Source: Gemmobacter aquaticus
GTDB lineage: Bacteria; Pseudomonadota; Alphaproteobacteria; Rhodobacterales; Rhodobacteraceae
DNA length: 64,000 nucleotides
Reading direction: 5' to 3'
Assembly: GCF_007859075.1 (NCBI RefSeq)
Contig: NZ_VOAK01000024.1
Coordinates: 62,001-126,000, forward strand
The stretch's first letter is position 1. Every line of letters begins with the position of its first letter. The position numbers were made by a program, and so were the translations under genes. Below are positions 18,816 through 26,647 of this stretch, piece by piece. A model generated the notes under the pieces. It saw nothing but the letters and a program-made list of their open reading frames with translations. It did not search any database and was not told where the DNA came from.

Positions 18816-19556
18816 ATGCAGGACAAGGTCGTGGCGATCACTGGCGCAAGCCGGGGCATCGGGGCAGAGACGGCGCGCATCTTCGCGCGGGCCGGGGCAA
18901 AAGTGGCGCTTCTGGCGCGCAACCATGAGGCGATTGCCGCGCTGGCGGCAGAGATCGGGCCGCAAGCGCTTGCGGTACCCTGCGATGTCGCCGACTGGCG
19001 GTCGGTGTCCGAGGCGGTGGACCGTGTGGTTGTCGCCTGGGGTCGGCTTGATGTGCTGGTGAACAATGCAGGTGTCATCGACCCGATCGCCCGCATCGCC
19101 GAAGTGGACCCCACCGCCTGGGCAAGGCTGATCGAGATCAACCTGACCGGTGTTTTTCATGGCATCCGCGCGGCCCTTCCCGTGATGAAAGGCCAGGGCG
19201 AAGGCACGATCCTCACGGTATCGTCAGGCGCGGCCACCACCCCCTATGAGGGCTGGAGCGCCTATTCCGCGTCCAAGGCCGGGGCTGCAATGCTGATGCA
19301 GTCGCTGCACGCCGAGGAAGGGCATTGGCTGCGTGTCATGGGCCTTTCTCCCGGCACCGTCGCGACCGAGATGCAGGTCAGGATCAAGGCATCCGGTATC
19401 AACCCGGTCAGCCAGCTGACGCTGGCCGACCATATCCCGCCCGACTGGCCGGCACGGGCGCTTTTGTGGATGTGCGGCCCCGATGCCGAGGAATTTCGCG
19501 GCCAGGAAATCCGCCTGCGGGATGAGGCGATCCGCCGCAGGATGGGACTGCAATGA
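18816..19556 (+). CDS. SDR family NAD(P)-dependent oxidoreductase
   Basis: The 246-residue classical short-chain dehydrogenase has the cofactor loop TGASRGIG (9-16), NNAG (83-86), Ser 136-137, and the catalytic Tyr150-x3-Lys154 in YSASK. The substrate cannot be read from the sequence. The product overlaps by four bases (ATGA) with a crotonase-fold gene, which suggests coupled expression and perhaps action on the same acyl-type or hydroxy substrate. No Asp after the second strand marks clear NAD preference, so the cofactor is left open. Confidence 0.9.
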   Translation: MQDKVVAITGASRGIGAETARIFARAGAKVALLARNHEAIAALAAEIGPQALAVPCDVADWRSVSEAVDRVVVAWGRLDVLVNNAGVIDPIARIAEVDPTAWARLIEINLTGVFHGIRAALPVMKGQGEGTILTVSSGAATTPYEGWSAYSASKAGAAMLMQSLHAEEGHWLRVMGLSPGTVATEMQVRIKASGINPVSQLTLADHIPPDWPARALLWMCGPDAEEFRGQEIRLRDEAIRRRMGLQ

Positions 19557-20170
19557 TCGAACTTCGGATTGAAGGCGGCCTCTGGACCGTCACGCTGAAC
19601 CGCCCCGAGAAGGCCAATTCGCTGACCGGCGCCATGCTGGACGAACTGGCTGGCATCGCAGAACGCGCAGGAGCCGAGGGTGCTCGGGCGCTGGTGTTGA
19701 CCGGGGTGGGCAAGGTCTTCTCCGCCGGTGCCGACCTTGATGAGGCAAGGGCCGGGCTTGCAACCTCGGGTCTCTGGGAACGTCTGTCGGGTGCCATCGC
19801 CGCCCTGCCCTGCCTGACCGTGGCCGCGTTGAACGGCACACTGGCCGGGGGTGCGATGGGCATGGCCCTGGCTTGCGATCTGCGAATTGCCGTGCCGGGG
19901 GCGAAGTTCTTCTACCCGGTGATGAAGCTGGGCTTCCTGCCCCAGCCATCAGATCCCACCCGCCTCGCGGCCTTCGTGGGGCCGGCGCGGGCCAAGATGA
20001 TCCTGATGGCCGGACAGAAGATCGAGGCGCCCGAGGCGCTTGCCTGGGGCCTGATCGACCGCATCGCACCGCCCGAGAGCCTGCTTGCCGAGGTCCGCGC
20101 CCTGACCGAGGACAGCCTTGCCGCCAGTGCAAGCCACGTGGCGGGAATCAAGGCGTTGATCCCGACATGA
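19553..20170 (+). CDS. Enoyl-CoA hydratase/isomerase (crotonase) family protein
   Basis: The 205-residue crotonase-fold protein is shorter than the usual 255-260. The fold signatures are clear: LNRPEKANSLTGAMLDEL, FSAGADLDE (oxyanion hole) and the Gly-rich LNGTLAGGAMGMALACDLRIA. The two glutamates used by enoyl-CoA hydratase appear replaced, since the matching segments read YPVMKLGFLPQP and AKMILMAG. Hydratase activity is therefore doubtful; a hydrolase, isomerase or binding role is possible. The C-terminal trimerisation helix is cut short. It is co-translated with the SDR gene. Confidence 0.85.
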   Translation: MIELRIEGGLWTVTLNRPEKANSLTGAMLDELAGIAERAGAEGARALVLTGVGKVFSAGADLDEARAGLATSGLWERLSGAIAALPCLTVAALNGTLAGGAMGMALACDLRIAVPGAKFFYPVMKLGFLPQPSDPTRLAAFVGPARAKMILMAGQKIEAPEALAWGLIDRIAPPESLLAEVRALTEDSLAASASHVAGIKALIPT

Positions 20171-20196
20171 AAAAGGGGGCCTGGCGGCCCCCTTTT
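20171..20196. terminator. Bidirectional rho-independent terminator
   Basis: AAAAGGGGGCC, loop TGGC, GGCCCCCTTTT form an 11-bp stem flanked by T runs on both strands. It starts directly at the crotonase stop and lies 34 bases beyond the stop of the convergent helicase gene, so it can serve both. Confidence 0.93.
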
Positions 20197-20230
20197 CGCA
20201 TCATGTCAATCGATCACGCCTTAAGCTCGA

Positions 20231-22558
20231 TCACTTCTTGGGCGGCGTGAACCGCTTGGAGGTGTCGCGCGCATCGACCGGGCGCGGCGCGGGTTTGGCG
20301 CGCGCGGGCTTGGCCGCAAAGGTCTTGCCTTCGGCCTTGTGCGACTTGGTCCCGGCAGCGCGACCCGGCTTGTCCTTGCCACCGCCATGCGACTTGAAGC
20401 CTGCCGACTTTGAGGCGGGCTTGCCGCCCTTGTCGGCGCGGTCATCGGCCTTCCAGCGCGGTTTGCGATCACCACCTTCGGGGCCATCGCCGCGCGGCGC
20501 ATAGGTCTTGCGCGGGGCCTCGGCGGCCTCGTCGCGTTTGACCCAGGGCTTGCGCGGGGCCTCGGCTGCCGCGTCGCGGGGCGCACGCTTCATCGGGGCA
20601 ACTTCGCGCGGCTTGTAGCTGCGCTTTTCGGATTCCGCACCCTCGGGACGGGCGGGATAGTCCCGCTCGCGCTTGGCATAGGGCGAACGCGGGGCATCCT
20701 CACGCTTGGCGTAGGGTTTGCGGTCGCCATCTTCGCGCTTGGCATAGGGCTTGCGGTCCCCGTCTTCACGCTTGGCGTAAGGCTTGCGGTCGCCGTCTTC
20801 ACGCGGGGTATAGGGTTTGCGTGGCGCGGGGGCTGCGCCCTCATCCTCGACAAAGCGCGACGGTTTGGGGGTGTATGCCGGACGATCCCCGCGATCCTCG
20901 CGACGCGGCGCACGCTCGGCACGCTCAGGGCGTGGCCCACGGTCGAAGCTGCGCTCGGGGCGGCCAAATTGCGGCTCGCCTTCGACGCGGTCCATGGTCA
21001 GGCCGGGCTCAAGTTCGATCCGGTCGGCGATCTTGCCGGAGACGGTCTTGGCCACCTGCACAAAGGTCACCGTCTGCTGCACGCGGATGGCGCCGATCTC
21101 GGCCTTGGTGATGCCAACGGCGTCGCAGATCTTGGGCAGAAGCCAACGCGCCTCGGCCCGACCTTCATGGCCGACCGACAGAAGGAACCATTCCGCTTCG
21201 CCAAAGGCATTGCGGTCGCGCGGGGCTGACGGTGCCGCCTGCGTCGGCATCACGGCGTCATGCAGAACCTCGGGGGCAGAACGCCCTTCGCGCCAAAGGC
21301 GCACAAATGCTGCGGCCATGTGATCGGCGCCATAGCGTTCGACGAGTTGGGCGGCGAGTGCTGCCTCCTCTCCCGGACGGTCCGTCAGAAGCGGCAACTC
21401 CATCAGGCGGGCGTCATCACGCTCTTGCACCTCTTCGGCCGAAGGGGCCTTGCCCCATTCCGCCACGACCTTCGCCCCTTGCAGAAGGCGCGTCGCCTTG
21501 CGGAACTCCGACGGTGGCACGATCAGAACCGAAGTGCCCTTCTTGCCTGCGCGCCCCGTCCGGCCGGAACGGTGCAGAAGTGTCTCGCTGTTTGAGGGCA
21601 GGTCGGCATGGATCACCAGTTCCAGCCCCGGCAGGTCGATGCCACGCGCGGCCACGTCGGTCGCGATGCAGACCCGCGCGCGGCCGTCACGCAGCGCCTG
21701 CAGCGCATGCATGCGTTCCGACTGCGACAGCTCGCCCGACAGCGCCACGACCTGGAAGCCGCGGTTGCCCATGCGGGCCAGCAGGTGGTTCACGTTCATC
21801 CGCGTCTTGCAGAAGACGATGGCGGTCTGCGCCTCGTAAAAGCGCAGCACGTTGAAGATGGCGTGCTCGCGGTCGCGCGGGGTGATGTTGATCGCGCGGT
21901 ATTCGATGTCGCCATGCTGGCGCGCCTCACCCTGCGTCTGCAGGCGCACGGCATCACGCTGGAAGGTGGCGGCAAGCTTTTCGATCTCTTTCGGCACGGT
22001 GGCCGAGAACATCAGCGTGCGACGTTCCGCCGGGGCCGAGCCCAGGATGAACTCCAGATCCTCGGCAAAGCCCAGATCCAGCATTTCGTCCGCCTCGTCC
22101 AGAACCGCAACATGCAGAAGCGACATATCGAGGCTACCGCGCTCGATATGGTCCCGCAGACGGCCGGGTGTTCCGACCACGATATGCGCGCCAAACGAAA
22201 GCGCCCGGCGTTCGGTGCGATAGTCCATGCCGCCCACGCAGGTGGCGATCTGGGCACCGGCCTCGGCGTAGAGCCATTCCAGTTCGCGCGCGACCTGCTG
22301 GGCCAACTCGCGCGTCGGCGCGATGATCAGGGCCAGCGGGGCCTCGGCAGGTTTCAGGATATCCGTGCCACCCAGTACCTCGGGCGCCATGGCGAGGCCA
22401 AAGGCCACGGTCTTGCCCGACCCTGTCTGCGCCGAAACCAGCGCGTCGCGGCCGATCAGTTCCGGGGCCAGAACGGCCTCTTGCACGGGGGTAAGCGATT
22501 CATAGCCTTTGGCGGCAAGCGCCGCTGCGAGCGGGGCCGCGATATTCAACTCGGTCAT
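20231..22558 (-). CDS. DEAD/DEAH-box RNA helicase with long basic tail
   Basis: The 775-residue ATP-dependent RNA helicase is of the DeaD/CsdA type, acting in ribosome assembly and cold-adapted RNA unwinding. Core motifs: AQTGSGKT (43-50), PTRELAQQ (81-88), DEAD (154-157), SAT near 193 and HRSGRTGRAG near 335. A DbpA-like RNA-binding domain spans about 480-560. The last 200 residues are very basic and include 11-residue repeats (KPYAKREDGDR), then a Lys/Ala-rich end. The ATG at 22558 gives the family N-terminus MTELN; an upstream in-frame start adds unrelated residues. Confidence 0.93.
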   Translation of the reverse strand: MTELNIAAPLAAALAAKGYESLTPVQEAVLAPELIGRDALVSAQTGSGKTVAFGLAMAPEVLGGTDILKPAEAPLALIIAPTRELAQQVARELEWLYAEAGAQIATCVGGMDYRTERRALSFGAHIVVGTPGRLRDHIERGSLDMSLLHVAVLDEADEMLDLGFAEDLEFILGSAPAERRTLMFSATVPKEIEKLAATFQRDAVRLQTQGEARQHGDIEYRAINITPRDREHAIFNVLRFYEAQTAIVFCKTRMNVNHLLARMGNRGFQVVALSGELSQSERMHALQALRDGRARVCIATDVAARGIDLPGLELVIHADLPSNSETLLHRSGRTGRAGKKGTSVLIVPPSEFRKATRLLQGAKVVAEWGKAPSAEEVQERDDARLMELPLLTDRPGEEAALAAQLVERYGADHMAAAFVRLWREGRSAPEVLHDAVMPTQAAPSAPRDRNAFGEAEWFLLSVGHEGRAEARWLLPKICDAVGITKAEIGAIRVQQTVTFVQVAKTVSGKIADRIELEPGLTMDRVEGEPQFGRPERSFDRGPRPERAERAPRREDRGDRPAYTPKPSRFVEDEGAAPAPRKPYTPREDGDRKPYAKREDGDRKPYAKREDGDRKPYAKREDAPRSPYAKRERDYPARPEGAESEKRSYKPREVAPMKRAPRDAAAEAPRKPWVKRDEAAEAPRKTYAPRGDGPEGGDRKPRWKADDRADKGGKPASKSAGFKSHGGGKDKPGRAAGTKSHKAEGKTFAAKPARAKPAPRPVDARDTSKRFTPPKK
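20660..20825 (-). repeat. 33-bp tandem repeat inside the helicase tail
   Basis: About five head-to-tail copies of a 33-base unit encode the 11-residue unit RKPYAKREDGD. The middle three copies are nearly identical at DNA level; the outer two have drifted (PYTPRED at one end, SPYAKRERD at the other). The unit length keeps the reading frame, so copy number can change without disrupting the gene. Confidence 0.88.
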
Positions 22559-22837
22559 GTCTGTTCCAATGTGGGGGCGTCTTGCCCATGACGGCCCACC
22601 CTTCCCCTGCGCAGCCGGGTCTCCCACCCCGTCGCTGCCCGGAATCATCGGAGCCTCGCCCCGCGCCTAACGCAAACTGCGGCGCCTGTATAGGGAGGAA
22701 GCCCCGAACCGCACGAAAACGTCAGGAAACGGGCCGCAGATCGCCGCTGTTATCAGATATCAAGCCGGGGTTTTTGCCTGACAGCGTGAAAACCCGCATC
22801 TGTCCTCCCAGCGAAACCGCAACCGAAAGGGCATCAC

Positions 22838-23389
22838 ATGCTGTCGAACCTCCGCACCTCGAAACTCGCCAAAGCCGGGATCACCGGCATCGTCGCACTT
22901 GGGGTCACGCTGTCCACCCTCGCCCCGGCACAAGCACTGGGCCGCAACGAGAAGAACTTCCTCAAAGGCGTGGCGGCGACCATCGTGGCCCAGCAGGTGA
23001 TCAAGTCGATCAACACCAACCGTCAGGCCAAGATCGCACAGGGCACGGGCTATGCCCCCAGCTATTCCTTCGTGCAGCCCGCCCCGGTCTATGCCTCGAC
23101 CCGGCCCGCCTATCAGCCGCGCCCGACCTATCGCCCGACGCAGGCGGCCTATGTCTCGCCGATCTATTCCTCGCCGGTGGCCACGGCCTTCAACGCCTAT
23201 AGCAGCACCGACCGCAAGCGCATCCAACAGAAGCTGGCGGCGCAGGGCTACTACACCAGCGGCATCGACGGCTCGTTCGGCCCGGGCACCTACAACGCCA
23301 TCAACTCGTATGCCACGGCGCAGGGCAAGGGCACGCAACTGACCACGCCCGCAGGCGTCCATGGCGTGTTTGACGGCCTGATCTACTGA
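22838..23389 (+). CDS. Secreted peptidoglycan-binding-like domain protein
   Basis: The 183-residue product has a signal peptide (about 1-34, ending in APAQALG). A helix follows, then a Tyr/Pro-rich low-complexity middle (about 80-118: PVYASTRPAYQPRPTYRP). The C-terminal domain (about 122-172) reads TDRKRIQQKLAAQGYYTSGIDGSFGPGTYNAI, a peptidoglycan-binding type 1 fold. It probably sits in the periplasm near the cell wall. GAAAGGG upstream of the ATG supports the start. No catalytic domain is present. It is monocistronic and divergent to the helicase. Confidence 0.85.
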   Translation: MLSNLRTSKLAKAGITGIVALGVTLSTLAPAQALGRNEKNFLKGVAATIVAQQVIKSINTNRQAKIAQGTGYAPSYSFVQPAPVYASTRPAYQPRPTYRPTQAAYVSPIYSSPVATAFNAYSSTDRKRIQQKLAAQGYYTSGIDGSFGPGTYNAINSYATAQGKGTQLTTPAGVHGVFDGLIY

Positions 23390-23405
23390 TCCTGCGCCGG
23401 CGGCA

Positions 23406-24440
23406 TCAGACCTTGCGGATGGTGTCGCCGGGCTGAAGGATCGGGAACAACTCGATCCTCTCCCCTCCGATCACACCGGACGGGCGCTTGCCTGCGATGA
23501 TCTCGGCCGCATGAATGCCGATCTCGCGCCGGCAGGCGTCCATGGTGGCAAGCCTTCTGGGCAGACCATCGAGCAGTTCAACCCCGTTGAACCCGGCAAG
23601 GCCCACCTGGCCCGGCACATCGATCCCGCGATCAAGGCACCACAGAAGTCCACCCGCCCCGATCATGTCGTTCGAGTAATACAGGAAATCGAGTTGGGGC
23701 GAGCGTTTCAGGATCGCCTCTGTCATCTCGCGCCCCTTCAGTAGGGCCGAGCCGCCGCGATAGTATTCCTCGTCCTCGACGGTGAGCCCGGCCTTGGCCA
23801 GACCCTCGCGGAAGCCCTCCAGCCGTTTGCGGGCACGGTGGTCGTCGGGCATCTTGGTGCCAAGGAACCCGATATGGCGATAGCCAGCGGTGATGATCGC
23901 CTCGGCCATCTGCAACCCGGCACGTCGGTGCGAGATGCCTACTGCGCTGTCCACCGGATCGCCGTCGATGTCCATGATCTCGACAATCGGAATCCCTGCG
24001 CTTTCCAGCATGGCCCGCGCAGCAGGCGAATGTTCCAGACCGGCGATGATGATCCCCGATGGGCGCCAACTCAGCATCTCGTAGAGCACCGCCTCTTCGC
24101 GTTCGGGCGAATAGTTGGTGATGCCGACGACAGGTTGCAGCCCGGTATCCTCTAGCGTGTCGGAAATGCCCATCATCACCTCAGGGAACACCATGTTCGA
24201 CATCGAGGGGATGATGACACCCACCAGGTTCACCCGCTGCGAGGCAAGGGCGCCTGCGATCTTGTTTGGCACGTAGCCAAGGGAACGCGCTGCCAGCAGC
24301 ACCTTTTCGCGCGTGGCATCCGAGACATCGCCCCGGTTACGCAAGACGCGACTGACCGTCATCTCGCTGACACCCGATGCCTCGGACACGTCGCGAAGCG
24401 TCAATGTACGTCGGGGATCGGGGGCGGGGGCTTTGGTCAC
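23406..24440 (-). CDS. LacI family transcriptional regulator (GntR-gluconate-repressor-like)
   Basis: The 344-residue protein has an N-terminal HTH (about 13-35: TLRDVSEASGVSEMTVSRVLRNRG) and a periplasmic-binding-protein-like sensor domain with GVIIPSMSNMVFPEV and SWRPSGIIIAGLEHSP. These resemble the E. coli gluconate repressor GntR, so a sugar acid may be the ligand (inference). I chose GTG at 24440, with AAAGG 8 bases upstream. The ATG at 24470 lacks a ribosome site and abuts an operator that overlaps the predicted -10 box. No transport genes lie next to it, so targets other than itself are elsewhere. Confidence 0.85.
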   Translation of the reverse strand: MTKAPAPDPRRTLTLRDVSEASGVSEMTVSRVLRNRGDVSDATREKVLLAARSLGYVPNKIAGALASQRVNLVGVIIPSMSNMVFPEVMMGISDTLEDTGLQPVVGITNYSPEREEAVLYEMLSWRPSGIIIAGLEHSPAARAMLESAGIPIVEIMDIDGDPVDSAVGISHRRAGLQMAEAIITAGYRHIGFLGTKMPDDHRARKRLEGFREGLAKAGLTVEDEEYYRGGSALLKGREMTEAILKRSPQLDFLYYSNDMIGAGGLLWCLDRGIDVPGQVGLAGFNGVELLDGLPRRLATMDACRREIGIHAAEIIAGKRPSGVIGGERIELFPILQPGDTIRKV

Positions 24441-24470
24441 TGGGTCGCCTTTCACTTGCGGACGTCCCAT

Positions 24471-24531
24471 TGTTAGCGCCAAAGAAAGGGCTTGTCCAAG
24501 TGCAGAAATACTGCTAATGTTAGCGCTATCA
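24471..24531 (-). promoter_or_regulatory. Two LacI-type operator half-palindromes and promoter
   Basis: TGTTAGCGCC at 24471-24480 and TGTTAGCGCTATCA at 24518-24531 both match the palindrome TGTTAGCGCTAACA (11 of 14 and 13 of 14 bases). Their centres are 47 bases apart. On the minus strand TTGGAC and TAACAA, 18 bases apart, could be the -35 and -10 boxes, the latter inside the inner operator. Autoregulation by looping is inferred. Confidence 0.65.
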
Positions 24532-24703
24532 GGACTCCAGCGCGCCATCTAAGCTCTCAACTGGCGCGAAGGATCGATGGGGGGAGTGTGGGCCAAAATT
24601 CACTCCCCCCTTCACCCCTGAACCCCCGTTCAGCACGATAAAGGTTGATGCGAGTTGCTATTGCACCGCGCGGCGTTTCCAAGCATGAAAGGGACGCTGG
24701 TCC

Positions 24704-24779
24704 GGCCTCGTAGCTCAGGGGATAGAGCGGCCGCCTCCTAAGCGGCAGGTCGAAGGTTCGAATCCTTCCGGGGTCACCA
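24704..24779 (+). tRNA. tRNA-Arg (anticodon CCT)
   Basis: The 76-base gene includes an encoded CCA. The acceptor stem GGCCTCG pairs with CGGGGTC (two G-U pairs), and the D arm is GCTC/GAGC. The anticodon stem GCCGC/GCGGC encloses the loop CTCCTAA with anticodon CCT, reading AGG. The T arm GAAGG TTCGAAT CCTTC is standard. The discriminator base is A. A short AT-rich patch follows on the right. Confidence 0.97.
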
Positions 24780-24896
24780 GTGTCTCAAACAAATCCAAGA
24801 CCGGCCCGGTGCGGGGTTTCGGATCAATACCTGCCCGAAGAAAAGTCGAGCGGGGCCACCCTACCATTGCGGAGTCGGGTCCGCTGAACTCCGCGA

Positions 24897-25187
24897 TCAC
24901 TTCGCATCGAACTTTGCATTGAGCAACGCGTGCGCCGTCGCCTCAACCCCTTCGAGCAACTCGCCAAGAACCGTCAGCATCATCGCTTCCTCGGCGCTGC
25001 GCAACCCGCAGTCGAGATGGGCGAGAGCGCTCTCGAACTCAGCGAACCAACGCGCGACCTCGGCTTCCATTTCCAGGGCTTGCGCATAGCTGATATCGGG
25101 ATTCAGGATAGAATCCTGGATTCGCCCCCACAGGTCGACAATAATATTCCGACGCTCATAAAATGAATGAATTGGGGTCAAGTGCAT
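24897..25187 (-). CDS. Hypothetical protein beside tRNA-Arg
   Basis: I do not recognise this 95-residue protein. It is predicted to be all-helical, with LWGRIQDSILNPDISYAQALEMEAEVARWF-like amphipathic stretches (split here by my reading) and a C-terminal helix rich in Ala, Leu and Glu. There is no signal peptide or membrane segment. ATG at 25187 is chosen because GAGAAAGGG lies just upstream. A longer form from 25286 would add a basic N-terminus with a C-H-D-C cluster. Upstream DNA is markedly AT-rich compared with neighbours, hinting at acquired DNA. Confidence 0.5.
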   Translation of the reverse strand: MHLTPIHSFYERRNIIVDLWGRIQDSILNPDISYAQALEMEAEVARWFAEFESALAHLDCGLRSAEEAMMLTVLGELLEGVEATAHALLNAKFDAK

Positions 25188-25456
25188 TGGCCCTTTCTCA
25201 ATCATTGCACGCAGGGGATGAGAGAACCTAGGCCGACTTGCGCAGTCATGGCAAGCAAAGTTTGAACTTTTATTCATTCTTTTCATTATGTTAAGTATTT
25301 TTGTTTCGGTAACAATTCACATCCCTTAAACTTGCCCATCTTGTTAATCCTGGGTTCATCGATCGTCGGTATAATGCCCTAAAGGCAAACGCCTATCCTG
25401 CGGGAACGCGGCCTTCAAAGCTGGACATCTTGCAAGAATTCCAAATGGTGCCGATC
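25188..25456. other. AT-rich intergenic patch
   Basis: This stretch has long A/T-rich runs (for example around 25262-25325), quite unlike the GC-rich surroundings. It probably carries divergent promoters for the two small orphan genes. On the minus strand TTGTTA at about 25309-25314 with CATAAT about 19 bases on could be a promoter. I see no inverted repeat, attachment duplication or RNA gene in it. Confidence 0.5.
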
Positions 25457-25627
25457 ATGAGCGACTCGGAACGACTTCTGTTACTGCAGAAAGAGCTCTG
25501 TGAATGTGAGCTCGACTTGCTTGATTACCTCGAAAGCCATGACCCTGAGGAAATGGCTAAAAGTACCATAGTCGCCGTGGACATTCGGCCTCCGCACGGC
25601 ATGTGCATCGATCAAGACAAGCCCTAG
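25457..25627 (+). CDS. Hypothetical small acidic protein
   Basis: This 56-residue product is predicted (MSDSERLLLLQKELCECELDL at the start, written in part), acidic and Leu-rich in its first half with a possible short coiled coil. It then has VAVDIRPPHG and a DQDKP end. No family is recognised. Starts at TTG 25430, ATG 25445 and ATG 25457 are all in frame and no good ribosome site picks one. It sits in the AT-rich patch between tRNA-Arg and trcR. It may be a real orphan gene or chance; confidence is low. Confidence 0.35.
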   Translation: MSDSERLLLLQKELCECELDLLDYLESHDPEEMAKSTIVAVDIRPPHGMCIDQDKP

Positions 25628-25722
25628 CGGCATCGCTACCGCGGACAGTCCGCTTCAGCCCGCAAACAAATCGGTGCATCGCAGGCAGGATCGCGGCCAC
25701 ACCCTGAAGACATCATGAAACG

Positions 25723-25747
25723 AAAAACCCCGGACGAATGTCCGGGG
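25723..25747 (-). terminator. Rho-independent terminator of trcR
   Basis: On the minus strand CCCCGGAC, loop ATTC, GTCCGGGG is followed by TTTTT. It starts 24 bases beyond the trcR stop codon. Confidence 0.93.
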
Positions 25748-25771
25748 CTTGTCAATGCGCGGCGCGAACGA

Positions 25772-26518
25772 TCAGCGGTGATCGTCGTCCTCTTCCTCGT
25801 CGTCGCCATGCGGCAGATTGAAGAAGCTCTCGGCGTCCGAATAATCGGCCGGATTTTCTTCCTTCTCGACCTCGGTAAAGGCGTCAAGTCCGGCAAGGCT
25901 GTCCGGCAACTTCGGTTCGGTCGACATGCCGAGCGACTGTTCGGTGCTCACCAGCTTGCGGCGCTCGTCATCCGACATCACGCCGCCCTCGGCTGCCTTT
26001 TTGCGGACAGCAGCCTGGACTGCGGCGTCGAGTTCCGACTGGCGGCAGAGGCCGAGCGCAACCGGGTCGATGGCCTGCATGTTCTGGATGTTCCAGTGAG
26101 TGCGCTCACGAATGGCCTGGATCGTCGGCTTGGTGGTGCCAACCAGCTTGCCAATGGCGCCGTCCGACAGCTCCGGATGGAACTTGACCAGCCACAGGAT
26201 TGCGTTCGGCCGGTCCTGGCGCTTGGAGAGCGGCGTGTAGCGCGGGCCCCGGCGCTTGTCTTCGCCCACGGCGGCGGCATTGAACTTCAGACGCAGCTTG
26301 TAGAGAGGATCTTTCTGACCCCGCTCGATTTCGATCGCGTCCAACTGGTTGTTGCCCACAGGATCGAAGCCCTTCACCCCGGCAGCCACATCGCCGTCGG
26401 CAATGCCCTGCACCTCAAGCTCATGCATGCCGCAGAAATCTGCGATCTGCTTGAAGCTGAGCGTTGTGTTGTCCACCAGCCAGACGGCGGTGGCTCTGGC
26501 CATCAGCGGTTTCGACAT
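25772..26518 (-). CDS. trcR: Cell cycle transcriptional regulator TrcR (DUF1013)
   Basis: The 248-residue protein belongs to DUF1013, conserved across Alphaproteobacteria, whose Caulobacter/Rhodobacterales members are named TrcR and implicated in transcription under cell-cycle control. The N-terminal third is a DNA-binding-like helical region (MARATAVWLVDNTTLSFKQIADFCGMHELEV, split in reading). A second HTH-like block (GAIGKLVGTTKPTIQAI) lies around 115-135. The C-terminus is strongly acidic, ending in HGDDEEEDDDHR. AAGGAGAG upstream of the ATG gives a strong ribosome site. It is monocistronic, divergent to the RNase T2 gene, with its own terminator. Confidence 0.9.
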   Translation of the reverse strand: MSKPLMARATAVWLVDNTTLSFKQIADFCGMHELEVQGIADGDVAAGVKGFDPVGNNQLDAIEIERGQKDPLYKLRLKFNAAAVGEDKRRGPRYTPLSKRQDRPNAILWLVKFHPELSDGAIGKLVGTTKPTIQAIRERTHWNIQNMQAIDPVALGLCRQSELDAAVQAAVRKKAAEGGVMSDDERRKLVSTEQSLGMSTEPKLPDSLAGLDAFTEVEKEENPADYSDAESFFNLPHGDDEEEDDDHR

Positions 26519-26647
26519 GAGGATCTCTCCTTTACAAATCTCTCCCGCGCCGGGAAAACGGCTGCAGCCAGTCCGGCTGCGATTTCCGCTTTTTGGGGGG
26601 AAGTCAGGGCGGCTTATAAAGCGGAATCGCTACGGGGGAAAGAGAAA

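Noticed and set aside
20660-20825. CRISPR-like array
   Set aside because: The 33-bp units are contiguous, in frame and coding; there are no spacers.
24715-24900. 61-residue reading frame on the minus strand across tRNA-Arg
   Set aside because: It contains the well-known EGFEPSTCRLGGGRSIP-type translation of an antisense tRNA; no gene is needed to explain it.
24704-25722. Integrated mobile element at tRNA-Arg
   Set aside because: No integrase, no direct repeat of the tRNA end and no phage-like genes; only a small AT-rich patch remains.
25715-26647. N-terminal extension of the RNase T2 frame through trcR
   Set aside because: It reads antisense through trcR and its terminator; the signal peptide at 26648 marks the true start.
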